This document shows, in pieces, positions 15,443 to 23,083 of a stretch of 35,101 nucleotides of DNA. Position numbers and translations under genes: made by a program. The stretch lies in contig JACRBA010000026.1 in the NCBI GenBank assembly GCA_016213265.1, positions 1 through 35,101 of the forward strand, in the 5' to 3' direction. The number at the start of each line of letters is the position of its first letter. Positions within the stretch are counted from its first letter, which is position 1. The DNA comes from Burkholderiales bacterium (GTDB taxonomy: Bacteria; Pseudomonadota; Gammaproteobacteria; Burkholderiales; Burkholderiaceae_C). The notes beneath the pieces are model-generated. The model ran no database searches and was not told the DNA's origin. It was given only the letters and a program-made list of their open reading frames with translations.

Positions 15443-15459
15443 CCCCGAGGAGAAATGAC

Positions 15460-15753
15460 ATGAGCGACGTGAAGAAGGAATGGCCGCTGTGGGAAGTGTT
15501 CGTGCGGCCCAAGGCCGGCCTGGACCACAAGCACTGCGGCAGCCTGCACGCGGCCGACGCCAAGATGGCCGTGCAACTGGCGCGTGACGTGTACACCCGC
15601 CGCATGGAAGGCACCAGCGTGTGGGTGGTGCGCTCCGACCAGATCGTGGCCTCCGACCCGGCCGACAAGGACATGTACTTCGACCCGGCTGAGGACAAGG
15701 TGTACCGCCACCCCACCTTCTACGAGCTGCCCGAAGCCGTGAACCACATGTGA
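15460..15753 (+). CDS. paaB: Phenylacetyl-CoA 1,2-epoxidase subunit PaaB
   Basis: PaaB is a small subunit of the epoxidase complex. The 97-residue product shows the family text: EWPLWEVFVRPKAGLDHKHCGSLHAADA, then MAVQLARDVYTRR and a C-terminus with DKVYRHPTFYELPEAVNHM. GAGGAG about ten bases upstream supports the ATG at 15460. It is encoded between paaA and paaC in the usual order, and the paaC start follows at 13 bases. Confidence 0.96.
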   Translation: MSDVKKEWPLWEVFVRPKAGLDHKHCGSLHAADAKMAVQLARDVYTRRMEGTSVWVVRSDQIVASDPADKDMYFDPAEDKVYRHPTFYELPEAVNHM

Positions 15754-15766
15754 GGCCGGTGCGACC

Positions 15767-16555
15767 ATGACGACCCCCTCCATCACGGCCCCCACGTCGC
15801 TGCGCGCGCGCTACCTGCTGCGCATCGCCGACACCTGCCTCATCCATGCCCAGCGCCTGTCCGAGTGGTGCGGCCACGGCCCCATCCTCGAGGAGGACAT
15901 GGCGCTCACCAACATGGCGCTCGATCTCGTCGGCCAGGCGCGTGCGCTGCTCACGCATGTGGGTGCCGCCCAGCCGCAGGCACTGGACGAGGACCAGCTC
16001 GCCTTCCTGCGCGAGGAGCGCGACTACCTCAACATGACGCTGGCCGAGCTGCCCGGCCGCCGTGCCGGCCGTGACTTCGCCGACGCCACGCTGCGCAACT
16101 TCCTGCTCGGCCAGTGGCTGCTGCTCACCTGGCAGCGCCTGCAGGCCAGCAGCGACGCGGAGGTGGCGGCCATCGCCGCCAAGGCGGTGAAGGAAGCGCG
16201 CTACCACGTCGAGCACGCCAGCGGCTGGGTGGTGCGCCTGGGCGACGGCACCGACGAATCCACCCGCCGCATGCGCCAGGCGCTGCAGCGCCTGTGGCCC
16301 TACACCACCGAGCTGTTCGACACCGACGAGGCCGATGCCGAGGCCGCGGCCACCGGCCTGGGCCCCGCGCGCGACACGCTGCGTGCGGACTGGCAGGCCG
16401 CAGTGGCCGCGGTGCTGGCCGAAGCCGGCCTGGCGGTGCCGGCCGAGACGGCCTTCCGCTCCACCGGCAGCCGCGGCGTGCACAGCGAGCACCTGGGCTA
16501 CATGCTGGCCGAGATGCAGCACCTGCAGCGCGCCTACCCGGGCGGCCGGTGGTGA
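15767..16555 (+). CDS. paaC: Phenylacetyl-CoA 1,2-epoxidase subunit PaaC
   Basis: PaaC is the structural partner of PaaA with a ferritin-like four-helix fold but without the diiron site. The 262-residue product contains LRIADTCLIHAQRLSEWCGHGPILEEDMALTNMALDLVGQAR near the N-terminus, KAVKEARYHVEHASGWVVRLGDGT in the middle and the C-terminal HSEHLGYMLAEMQHLQRAYPG. Length and order fit paaABCDE clusters. paaD begins 16 bases later. Confidence 0.95.
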   Translation: MTTPSITAPTSLRARYLLRIADTCLIHAQRLSEWCGHGPILEEDMALTNMALDLVGQARALLTHVGAAQPQALDEDQLAFLREERDYLNMTLAELPGRRAGRDFADATLRNFLLGQWLLLTWQRLQASSDAEVAAIAAKAVKEARYHVEHASGWVVRLGDGTDESTRRMRQALQRLWPYTTELFDTDEADAEAAATGLGPARDTLRADWQAAVAAVLAEAGLAVPAETAFRSTGSRGVHSEHLGYMLAEMQHLQRAYPGGRW

Positions 16556-16571
16556 GCCCCGCGGCCCACGG

Positions 16572-17204
16572 ATGACGAGCATGGCGGCGTCGCGCACTTC
16601 CTCCTCCGCGCTGTTCCCCGCGCCCGAGCTGCCTGCCGCGGCGCTGGGCGCGCTGGGCGTGGGTGGCGTGGCGCTGCCGCCGGTGCCTCCCCGCCTGCCC
16701 GGCCAGGGCCGCGTCGAACGTGCCTGGGCGGTGCTGGGCGGTGTGGCCGACCCGGAGGTGCCCGCGCTGTCGGTCACCGACCTGGGTCTGGTGCGCGAGG
16801 TCACCGAAGTGGCCGACGGCCTGCACGTGGTGGTGACGCCCACCTACTCCGGCTGCCCCGCCACCGAGGTGATCGAGGCGTCCATCCGCCAGGCGCTGGA
16901 GGCCGACGGGCTGGGCCCCGTGCAGGTGAGCCAGCGCCGCTCGCCCGCCTGGACCACCGACTGGATCAGCGACGCCGGCCGCGAGCGCCTGCGCGCCTAC
17001 GGCATCGCCCCGCCCGGCCGCTGTGGTGAGGCGGGCGCTGCCCCGGCCGAACAGCCCGTGCGCATCGTCGCCCGCGGCGTGGCCTGCCCGCATTGCGGCA
17101 GCGCCCAGACCGAACGCCTGTCCGCCTTCGGCGCCACCGCCTGCAAGGCCCTGTACCGCTGCCTGTCGTGCAGGGAACCCTTCGAACACTTCAAGCCGAT
17201 CTGA
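16572..17204 (+). CDS. paaD: Phenylacetate epoxidase maturation factor PaaD
   Basis: PaaD is needed for epoxidase function, probably in iron-sulfur or diiron maturation. The 210-residue product has the MIP18/DUF59 domain (AWAVLGGVADPEVPALSVTDLGLVREV, then PTYSGCPATEVIE with the reactive cysteine) and a C-terminal zinc-ribbon-like part with CPHCGS and CLSCREPFEHFKPI. The N-terminal Ala/Pro-rich stretch of about 45 residues makes it longer than common PaaD proteins (about 165-180 residues); a second ATG at 16581 is nearly equivalent. paaE starts two bases after its stop. Confidence 0.93.
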   Translation: MTSMAASRTSSSALFPAPELPAAALGALGVGGVALPPVPPRLPGQGRVERAWAVLGGVADPEVPALSVTDLGLVREVTEVADGLHVVVTPTYSGCPATEVIEASIRQALEADGLGPVQVSQRRSPAWTTDWISDAGRERLRAYGIAPPGRCGEAGAAPAEQPVRIVARGVACPHCGSAQTERLSAFGATACKALYRCLSCREPFEHFKPI

Positions 17205-17206
17205 CC

Positions 17207-18292
17207 ATGAGCTCTCTTCACTTTCACGAGCTGCGCGTGCGCGATGTGCGCCCCGACACCGACGAGGCGATGATCGTGTGCTTCGACGTGCCGGCGGACA
17301 TGGCCGAGACCTTCCGCTTCACGCAGGGGCAGTACCTCACCGTGCGGCGCGAGCTCGAGGGCGAGGACGTGCGCCGCAGCTACTCCATCTGCGCCGGCGT
17401 GGACGACGGCGAGCTGCGCGTGGGCGTTCGCAAGGTGGCCGGCGGGCGCTTCTCCAACTGGCTGCACAGCCAGCTGAAGGCGGGCGACACGCTGCAGGTG
17501 ATGCCGCCGCAGGGCCGCTTCTTCGTGCCGCTGGAGCCCGCCGCCGCCCGCCACTACCTGGGCATCGCCGGGGGCAGCGGCATCACGCCCATCCTGTCCA
17601 TCATGAAGACGGTGCTGGCGCGCGAACCCGGCAGCCGCTTCACGCTGCTGTACGGCAACCGCCGCGCCGCCTCCACCATGTTCAAGGAGGAGCTGGAGGA
17701 CCTGAAGAACCGCTACCTCACCCGGCTGGCACTGCACCATGTGTTCAGCGACGAGCAGGTGGATTCGCCGCTCAACATGGGCGTGATGAACCGCGAGAAG
17801 GTGGCCGAGTTCCTGCGCACGCTGGTGGACGTGGGTAGCGTGGACCACGCCTTCGTGTGCGGCCCCTACGCGATGAACGACGAGGCCGAGGCCGCGCTGC
17901 GCGAGGCCGGCCTGGCCGAGGAGCGCATCCACATCGAGCGCTTCGGCATCCCGCTGCAAAGCGCGGGCGACCTGGCCAAGCTGCATGCGCCGCAGGAAGG
18001 TGATGCCGACAACGCCCGCGTCACCGTGGTGCGCGACGGCCTCACGCGCGACATCGTCTTCCGCAAGACCGACCCCAGCATCCTGGACGCGGCGGCCGCT
18101 GCCGGCATGGACGTGCCGTTCTCCTGCAAGTCGGGCGTGTGCGGCACCTGCCGCGCCAAGCTGATGGACGGCCAGGTGCGCATGGACCGCAACTTCGCGC
18201 TGGAAAAGCACGAAGTGGCCGAAGGCTTCATCCTCACCTGCCAGGCGCACCCGCTCACCCCTTGCGTCACCGTCTCGTTCGACGAACGATGA
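17207..18292 (+). CDS. paaE: Phenylacetyl-CoA 1,2-epoxidase reductase subunit PaaE
   Basis: PaaE passes electrons from NAD(P)H to the epoxidase. The 361-residue protein has an N-terminal ferredoxin-reductase FAD domain (QGQYLTVRRELEGEDVRRSYSIC), an NAD-binding domain (GIAGGSGITPILSI, then VCGPYAMN) and a C-terminal plant-type [2Fe-2S] domain with Cys307, Cys312, Cys315 and Cys345 (CKSGVCGTCRAKL and LTCQAHP). All cluster ligands are present. The ATG at 17207 follows the paaD stop by two bases. The operon is closed by an inverted pair of dispersed repeats. Confidence 0.96.
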   Translation: MSSLHFHELRVRDVRPDTDEAMIVCFDVPADMAETFRFTQGQYLTVRRELEGEDVRRSYSICAGVDDGELRVGVRKVAGGRFSNWLHSQLKAGDTLQVMPPQGRFFVPLEPAAARHYLGIAGGSGITPILSIMKTVLAREPGSRFTLLYGNRRAASTMFKEELEDLKNRYLTRLALHHVFSDEQVDSPLNMGVMNREKVAEFLRTLVDVGSVDHAFVCGPYAMNDEAEAALREAGLAEERIHIERFGIPLQSAGDLAKLHAPQEGDADNARVTVVRDGLTRDIVFRKTDPSILDAAAAAGMDVPFSCKSGVCGTCRAKLMDGQVRMDRNFALEKHEVAEGFILTCQAHPLTPCVTVSFDER

Positions 18293-18336
18293 ACCGCCCC
18301 ACGCCCGTCCTCTCGCGCGCGCCGATGGGCCGGGGG

Positions 18337-18395
18337 CTTCGACAGGCTCAGCCCGAACGGGGACGTGAGCCGTTCGCCCTGAGCTTGTCGAATGG
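18337..18395. repeat. Inverted pair of the 26-bp REP-like element, copies 2 and 3 (after paaE)
   Basis: Copy 2 (18337-18360) reads CTTCGACAGGCTCAGCCCGA then ACGG; copy 3 (18370-18395) is in the opposite orientation, CCGTTCGCCCTGAGCTTGTC then GAATGG. Together they form a long stem with a nine-base loop between paaE and paaR. Such paired REP elements often stabilise message ends or end transcription, so this may separate paaABCDE from paaR. Confidence 0.8.
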
Positions 18396-18425
18396 CATGC
18401 TGCGCCGACCTGGCGGGGAGCGCTG

Positions 18426-19148
18426 ATGGCCCGACCCCGGTCTGCCGGCTACGACGACCAGCGCGACGCCATCCTGGCCCATGCCGCGGCGCTGTTCGCG
18501 CAGCAGGGCTACACCGCCAGTTCCATGAACCAGGTGGCGGCGGCGTGCGGGCTGTCCAAGGCGGCGCTGTACCACTACGTGCGCGACAAGCATGCGCTGC
18601 TCGCGCTCGTGGCCGAGGGCCATGTGAAGCGCCTGGAGGCGGTGGTGCAGGAGGTGCTGGCCCGGCCGCAGCCGGCCGAGGCGCGCCTGCGTGAGCTGAT
18701 CCTGCGCTTCGTGGCCGAGTACGCCAACGCGCAGAACGAGCACCGTGTGCTCACCGAGGACGTGAAGTTCCTCGGCGACGAGGAGCGCGCCCGCGTGCTG
18801 GCCATCGAGCGCCGCGTCGTCGATGCCTTCGCGCGCACGGTGGCCGAGGTGCGCCCCGAGTTGCAGCAGGCCGAGCTGCACAAGCCCCTGACCATGCTGT
18901 TGTTCGGCATGATCAACTGGATGTTCACGTGGCTGAAGCCCGCCGAGGTGGGTTCGCCACGATTGACGCACGAGCAGATGGCCCCGATCGTGGCGGAGTT
19001 GTTCTTCGGCGGCCTGCAGGCCGTCACGACAACCGCCGCATCCCGGCGCCGATCCGATCCGCCGTCCGTTCCCGTTCGGGCTGAGCCTGTCGAAGCCCCG
19101 CCCACGTCGCCCCGCCGACCTCGCACAAAGAAGGAGACCGCCCTGTGA
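18426..19148 (+). CDS. paaR: TetR-family regulator of the phenylacetate cluster
   Basis: A 240-residue TetR-type repressor. The N-terminal helix-turn-helix is clear (AILAHAAALFAQQGYTASSMNQVAAACGLSKAALYHYVRDKHALL, residues about 15-60), followed by an all-helical ligand domain. The position directly after paaE matches PaaR of betaproteobacteria, where it represses paa genes until phenylacetyl-CoA appears; the palindrome at 12961 is the likely target. The last roughly 25 codons are odd: they are translated from a dispersed repeat (VRAEPVEA) plus a Pro/Arg/Lys-rich tail, beyond the normal TetR end. The stop overlaps the GTG of the next gene (GTGA). The symbol rests on context and fold. Confidence 0.8.
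   Translation: MARPRSAGYDDQRDAILAHAAALFAQQGYTASSMNQVAAACGLSKAALYHYVRDKHALLALVAEGHVKRLEAVVQEVLARPQPAEARLRELILRFVAEYANAQNEHRVLTEDVKFLGDEERARVLAIERRVVDAFARTVAEVRPELQQAELHKPLTMLLFGMINWMFTWLKPAEVGSPRLTHEQMAPIVAELFFGGLQAVTTTAASRRRSDPPSVPVRAEPVEAPPTSPRRPRTKKETAL
19071..19097 (+). repeat. Dispersed 26-bp REP-like element, copy 4, inside the paaR 3' end
   Basis: CCCGTTCGGGCTGAGCCTGT followed by CGAAGCC lies in frame within paaR and is translated as PVRAEPVEAP. The repeat has evidently been captured as a C-terminal tail of the regulator. Confidence 0.8.
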
Positions 19149-20290
19149 AGACCCTCAAGACCCTGGCCGCTGCCGCCCTCGTGGCCATTGCCGGCCACGC
19201 GCTGGCCGACATCAACGTCGGCGTCACCGTCTCGGCCACGGGCCCGGCGGCTTCGCTGGGCATTCCCGAGAAGAACACCATCGCCCTGATGCCCACCACC
19301 ATCGCGGGGCAGAAGGTCAACTACATCGTGCTGGACGATGCGTCCGACACCACCAAGGCCGTGGCCAATACGCGCCGCCTCATCACCGAGGACAAGGTCG
19401 ACGTGATCCTGGGCTCGACCACCACGCCCAACTCGCTGGCCATGATCGACGCCGTGTCCGAGGCGCAGGTGCCGATGATCTCCATGGCCGCCTCGGCGCG
19501 CATCGTGGAGCCCATGGACGCCAAGAAGCGCTGGGTGTTCAAGACGCCGCAGACCGACATCATGATGTCGCTGGCCATCGCTGCGCACATGGCCGACGCC
19601 AAGGTGAAGACCGTGGCCTTCATCGGCTTTGCCGACGCGTATGGCGAAGGCTGGTACGGCGAGTTCTCCAAGGCGGCCGGCATCAAGGGCATCAGCATCG
19701 TGGCCAACGAGCGCTACAACCGCACCGACGCCTCGGTGACGGCGCAGGTGCTCAAGCTGGTGGCCGCCAGGCCCGACGCGGTGCTGATCGCCGGCTCCGG
19801 CACGCCCTCGGCGCTGCCTGCGGCGGCCCTGGCCGAGCGCGGCTACACGGGCAAGGTCTACCAGACGCACGGCGTGGCCAACAACGATTTCCTGCGCGTG
19901 GGCGGCAAGAACGTCGAGGGCACCTTCCTGCCCAGCGGCCCGGTGCTCGTGGCCGACCAGCTGCCCGCCGGCCACCCGGTGAAGAAGTCCGCCATGGAGT
20001 ACGTGGCCAAGTACGAGGCCGCCTACGGCAAGGGCAGCGTCTCGACCTTTGGCGCCCACGCCTGGGACGCCGGCCTGCTGATGGCCGCGGCCGTGCCCCA
20101 GGCGCTGAAGAAGGCCCAGCCGGGCACGCCGGCCTTCCGCGCCGCCCTGCGCGACGCGCTCGAGCAGGTGAAGGAACTCCCCGGTGCCCACGGCATCTTC
20201 ACCATGTCGCCCAACGACCACCTCGGCCTCGACCAACGCGCCCGCGTGATGGTCAAGATCGAGAAGGGCGCCTGGAAGTACGTTCCTTGA
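19145..20290 (+). CDS. ABC-type (LivK-like) periplasmic substrate-binding protein
   Basis: A 381-residue secreted protein: MKTLKTLAAAALVAIAGHALA is a clear signal peptide, and the mature part has the type-I periplasmic binding protein pattern INVGVTVSATGPAASLGIPEKN, LDDASDTTKAVANTRRLI, VDVILGSTTTPNSLAM and YGEGWYGEFSKAA. Binding proteins of this type near paa or other aromatic genes usually serve ABC importers for aromatic acids; no permease or ATPase is adjacent. A GTG start at 19145 overlaps the paaR stop and has AAGGAGA about nine bases upstream. Co-transcription with paaR and induction with the pathway are likely, but the ligand is unproven. Confidence 0.88.
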   Translation: MKTLKTLAAAALVAIAGHALADINVGVTVSATGPAASLGIPEKNTIALMPTTIAGQKVNYIVLDDASDTTKAVANTRRLITEDKVDVILGSTTTPNSLAMIDAVSEAQVPMISMAASARIVEPMDAKKRWVFKTPQTDIMMSLAIAAHMADAKVKTVAFIGFADAYGEGWYGEFSKAAGIKGISIVANERYNRTDASVTAQVLKLVAARPDAVLIAGSGTPSALPAAALAERGYTGKVYQTHGVANNDFLRVGGKNVEGTFLPSGPVLVADQLPAGHPVKKSAMEYVAKYEAAYGKGSVSTFGAHAWDAGLLMAAAVPQALKKAQPGTPAFRAALRDALEQVKELPGAHGIFTMSPNDHLGLDQRARVMVKIEKGAWKYVP

Positions 20291-20320
20291 GCCCCCACGC
20301 CTGGAATGGGGGGCCCCCAC

Positions 20321-20351
20321 GCCCCCTTCCGGGGGCTGCCCCCCAAGGGGG
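20321..20351 (+). terminator. Paired C/G hairpins after the substrate-binding protein gene
   Basis: GCCCCC-TTCC-GGGGGC (20321-20336) is a perfect six-pair hairpin, directly followed by CCCCC-AA-GGGGG. They sit 31 bases after the stop codon and ahead of the repeat triplet, so transcription may end or pause here before paaZ. There is no T run. Confidence 0.4.
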
Positions 20352-20423
20352 CGCGCGCAGCGGACCGGCGAAGCCGGATCCGCGCACGCCGCTTGATGGG
20401 GGCGGCGCTGCGCGCGCCCCGTT

Positions 20424-20523
20424 CCGTTCGCCCTGAGCTTGTCGAAGGGCCCTCCGTCTCCCGTTCGCCCTGAGCCTGTCGAAGGGCCCTCGTCTTTCCG
20501 TTCGCCCTGAGCTCGTCGAAGGG
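20424..20523 (+). repeat. Triplet of the 26-bp REP-like element at exact 37-bp spacing (copies 5-7) before paaZ
   Basis: Near-identical copies start at 20424, 20461 and 20498, each reading CCGTTCGCCCTGAGC(T/C)(T/C)G followed by TCGAAGGG, with single-base differences. The period is exactly 37 bases and all three have the same orientation. The array ends eight bases before the paaZ ATG and takes up the region where its promoter and ribosome site should be, so it probably shapes paaZ expression. Confidence 0.9.
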
Positions 20524-20531
20524 CCCACGCC

Positions 20532-22577
20532 ATGACCACTCCACAACTCCAAAGTTTCATCGCTGGCCGCTGGCTGGGCCGGGAGCCTGGGCAGACGCTG
20601 CGCAGCGCCATCAACGGCCAACCCGTGGCACGCACGCACGCGGATGCCATCGATTTCGCCGAGGCGCTGGCCTATGCGCGGGGCACCGGCCTGCCCGCGC
20701 TGCTGGCGCTGGATTTCCAGCAGCGGGCGGCGCGGCTGAAGGCGCTGGCCAAGTACCTGGTGGAGCGCAAGGAACAGCTCTACGCCATCTCCGCCCACAC
20801 CGGCGCCACGCGCGCGGACAGCTGGATCGACGTGGAAGGCGGCACCGGCACGCTCTTCGCCTACGCCAGCATGGGCTCGGCCGAGCTGCCCAGCAGCAAC
20901 GTGGTGCACGAGGGCCCCGTGGTGCCCCTGGGCAAGAACGGTGGCTTCGCGGGCACGCACATCCTGGTGCCGCGCCGCGGCGTGGCCGTGCACATCAACG
21001 CCTTCAACTTCCCCATCTGGGGCCTGCTGGAGAAGTTCGCCCCCACCTTCCTGGCCGGCATGCCCTGCATCGGCAAGCCCGCCACCGCCACCAGCTACCT
21101 CACCGAGGCCCTGGTGCGCCTGATCGACCAATCCGGCATCCTGCCCGCCGGCAGCCTGCAGCTCGTCATCGGCGGCACGGGTGACCTGCTCGACCGCCTG
21201 ACGGGCCAGGACGTCATCACCTTCACCGGCTCGGCCGACACCGCGGCCAAGCTGCGCGTGCACCCGAACGTGATCCGCCAGAGCGTGCCTTTCAACGCCG
21301 AGGCCGATTCGCTCAACTGCGCCATCCTGGGCCCCGATGTGACGCCCGGCGACATGGAGTTCGAGCTGTTCGTCAAGGAAGTGGCGCGTGAGATGACGGT
21401 GAAGGCCGGCCAGAAGTGCACGGCCATCCGCCGCGCCATCGTGCCGCGCCAGCACCTGGACGCCGTGGCCGCCGCGCTCAAGGCGCGCCTTGCCAAGACC
21501 GTGGTGGGCGACCCTTCGGTGGAGGGTGTGAAGATGGGCGCGCTCGCCTCGCACAGCCAGCAGGCCGACGTGGCCGAGAAGGTGGCCCTGCTGCGCCAGG
21601 GCGCCGAGCTCATCCACGGCGGCGAGGGCGTGCAGCCCCAGGGGGCCGGCACGGCCGAGGGCGCCTTCTTCGCGCCCACGCTGCTGCTCGCCCAGCACCC
21701 CATGGCCAACGACGCGGTGCACGACATCGAGGCCTTCGGCCCGGTGAGCACGCTCATGCCCTACGACGATTTCGACGAGGCGCTCGCCCTGGCCGCGCGC
21801 GGCAAGGGCAGCCTCGTGGGCTCGCTGGTCACGAAGACGCCCGCCATCGCGGCGCAGGCCGTGCCCGTGGCGGCTGCGCACCACGGCCGCCTGCTGGTGC
21901 TGGACGCCCAGGCCGCGCCCGAATCCACCGGCCACGGCAGCCCGCTGCCCATGCTCAAGCACGGCGGCCCCGGCCGCGCGGGTGGCGGCGAAGAGCTCGG
22001 CGGCACCCGCGCGGTGAAGCACTACCTGCAGCGCACGGCGGTGCAGGGCTCGCCCACCATGCTGGCCGCGGTGACCGGCGAGTACGTGCGCGGCGCGGCG
22101 CGCATCGAGACCGAGGTGCACCCCTTCCGTCGCCATTTCGAGGAGCTGCAGATCGGCGAGAGCCTCACCACGCACCGGCGCACGGTGAGCGAGGCCGACA
22201 TCGTCAACTTCGGCGGCATCTCGGGCGACTACTTCTACATGCACTTCGACGAGATCGCGGCCAAGGACACCCAGTTCGGCCAGCGCATCGCGCACGGCTA
22301 CTTCGTGCTCTCGGCGGCGGCCGGCCTGTTCGTGAGCCCGGCGCCCGGGCCCGTGCTGGCCAACTACGGCCTGGACACCCTGCGCTTCGTGAAGCCCGTG
22401 GCCATCGGCGACACCATCCAGGCGCGGCTCACGGCCAAGCGCAAGATCGACCGCATGAAGACCGACGACAAGGGCCGCGGCCAGGGCGTGGTGGCGTGGG
22501 ACGTGGAAGTCACCACCCAGCACGGCGAGCTGGTCGCCAGCTACGACATCCTTACCCTGGTGGCGAAGAAGGGCTGA
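20532..22577 (+). CDS. paaZ: Bifunctional oxepin-CoA hydrolase / semialdehyde dehydrogenase PaaZ
   Basis: PaaZ opens the oxepin-CoA ring with its C-terminal MaoC-type hydratase domain and oxidises the resulting aldehyde with its N-terminal aldehyde dehydrogenase domain. The 681-residue length is normal. The dehydrogenase domain shows [10 protein letters not shown] at 155-164, [10 protein letters not shown], Glu257 in NAEADSLN and the nucleophile Cys296 in GQKCTAIRR. The hydratase part has [15 protein letters not shown] and [17 protein letters not shown], with the Asp/His pair. Both active sites look intact. The ATG at 20532 is directly preceded by the repeat triplet and no clear ribosome site is visible. 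Confidence 0.96.
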   Translation: MTTPQLQSFIAGRWLGREPGQTLRSAINGQPVARTHADAIDFAEALAYARGTGLPALLALDFQQRAARLKALAKYLVERKEQLYAISAHTGATRADSWIDVEGGTGTLFAYASMGSAELPSSNVVHEGPVVPLGKNGGFAGTHILVPRRGVAVHINAFNFPIWGLLEKFAPTFLAGMPCIGKPATATSYLTEALVRLIDQSGILPAGSLQLVIGGTGDLLDRLTGQDVITFTGSADTAAKLRVHPNVIRQSVPFNAEADSLNCAILGPDVTPGDMEFELFVKEVAREMTVKAGQKCTAIRRAIVPRQHLDAVAAALKARLAKTVVGDPSVEGVKMGALASHSQQADVAEKVALLRQGAELIHGGEGVQPQGAGTAEGAFFAPTLLLAQHPMANDAVHDIEAFGPVSTLMPYDDFDEALALAARGKGSLVGSLVTKTPAIAAQAVPVAAAHHGRLLVLDAQAAPESTGHGSPLPMLKHGGPGRAGGGEELGGTRAVKHYLQRTAVQGSPTMLAAVTGEYVRGAARIETEVHPFRRHFEELQIGESLTTHRRTVSEADIVNFGGISGDYFYMHFDEIAAKDTQFGQRIAHGYFVLSAAAGLFVSPAPGPVLANYGLDTLRFVKPVAIGDTIQARLTAKRKIDRMKTDDKGRGQGVVAWDVEVTTQHGELVASYDILTLVAKKG

Positions 22578-22584
22578 GGCGGTG

Positions 22585-22611
22585 GGTCAGGCGGGCCACA
22601 GCCCGCTGACC
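22585..22611. terminator. Hairpin between paaZ and the convergent ccdB gene
   Basis: GGTCA(G)GCGGGC and GCCCGCTGACC pair across the loop CACA with one bulged base. It lies eight bases after the paaZ stop and overlaps the last codons of ccdB on the other strand, so it could serve paaZ as a terminator. No T run follows. Confidence 0.35.
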
Positions 22612-22913
22612 ACGGCGTCCCGTGCACCCACGACATCGGCGGCCCGGTCGGCCAAGGAGGCGACGGGCCGCTTCAGCGGGCGGGCCTCGATGCCTGCCGC
22701 GAGATGGGGCTGCAGCGCCAGCAACTGCCCCTGCACGACGAACGTGGGTGACAGACGACGCGGCGCATGCGGCAGCGCGGCGGCCGTGGCCGACAGTGGC
22801 ACGACGAACCGCGTGCGCAGCTCACTGAGCATCGCGCTCTGCACATCGACCAAGTACGGCACCTGCTCGCGAGAACGCAGGTCCGGGTTGGCGTACACGT
22901 CGTACTGGGCCAT
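22587..22913 (-). CDS. ccdB: CcdB family toxin
   Basis: A 108-residue protein matching the gyrase poison CcdB: it opens MAQYDVYANPDL, has VPYLVDVQSAMLSELRTRFVVPL (the F-plasmid protein has LFVDVQSDI and RRMVIPL), LSPTFVVQGQLLALQPHLAAGI and a C-terminal helix (ADVVGARDAVVSGLWPA). F-plasmid CcdB needs its last three residues Trp-Gly-Ile to poison GyrA; here the protein ends Trp-Pro-Ala, so toxicity may be altered. The frame is complete. Upstream, only the 3' tip of a ccdA antitoxin gene remains, 12 bases away in the normal operon arrangement. Confidence 0.85.
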   Translation of the reverse strand: MAQYDVYANPDLRSREQVPYLVDVQSAMLSELRTRFVVPLSATAAALPHAPRRLSPTFVVQGQLLALQPHLAAGIEARPLKRPVASLADRAADVVGARDAVVSGLWPA

Positions 22914-22925
22914 GGCCGAGGCCGG

Positions 22926-22982
22926 TCACCAGGTGCGCAGTCGGTCGCTCCACATGCCGTGCAGGTCGACCGCGTCGTTCTC
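22926..22982 (-). pseudogene. Remnant of a ccdA antitoxin gene (3' tip only)
   Basis: On the minus strand the frame ENDAVDLHGMWSDRLRTW ends in TGA 12 bases before the ccdB start. The HGxxSDxLRxW ending is the typical CcdA C-terminus that contacts CcdB, and the position is right. Further upstream the frame has no CcdA-like sequence and no start codon with a ribhon-helix-helix region; it runs into a short palindrome. I infer that the DNA-binding and most of the toxin-binding part has been deleted. Confidence 0.65.
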
Positions 22983-22986
22983 GGGG

Positions 22987-23005
22987 ATTGGCCATCTTGG
23001 CCAAT
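22987..23005. repeat. Perfect inverted repeat at the ccdA break point
   Basis: ATTGGCCA and TGGCCAAT flank TCT. It sits where recognisable ccdA sequence stops and stands out as less GC-rich than its surroundings. It may be a recombination scar or a remaining operator; the sequence does not decide. Confidence 0.5.
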
Positions 23006-23083
23006 GCCCCCGCCGGCCCGGGCTGCGGTGGTGAGCGCGCGCATGGGATGATGCGGCTGCCCGGATCCGCCTGCAGCCCGACC

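Noticed and set aside
20424..20523. CRISPR-like array before paaZ
   Set aside because: Only three units with an 11-base gap between repeats; the unit matches a dispersed REP-like element found elsewhere in the window, and there are no cas genes.
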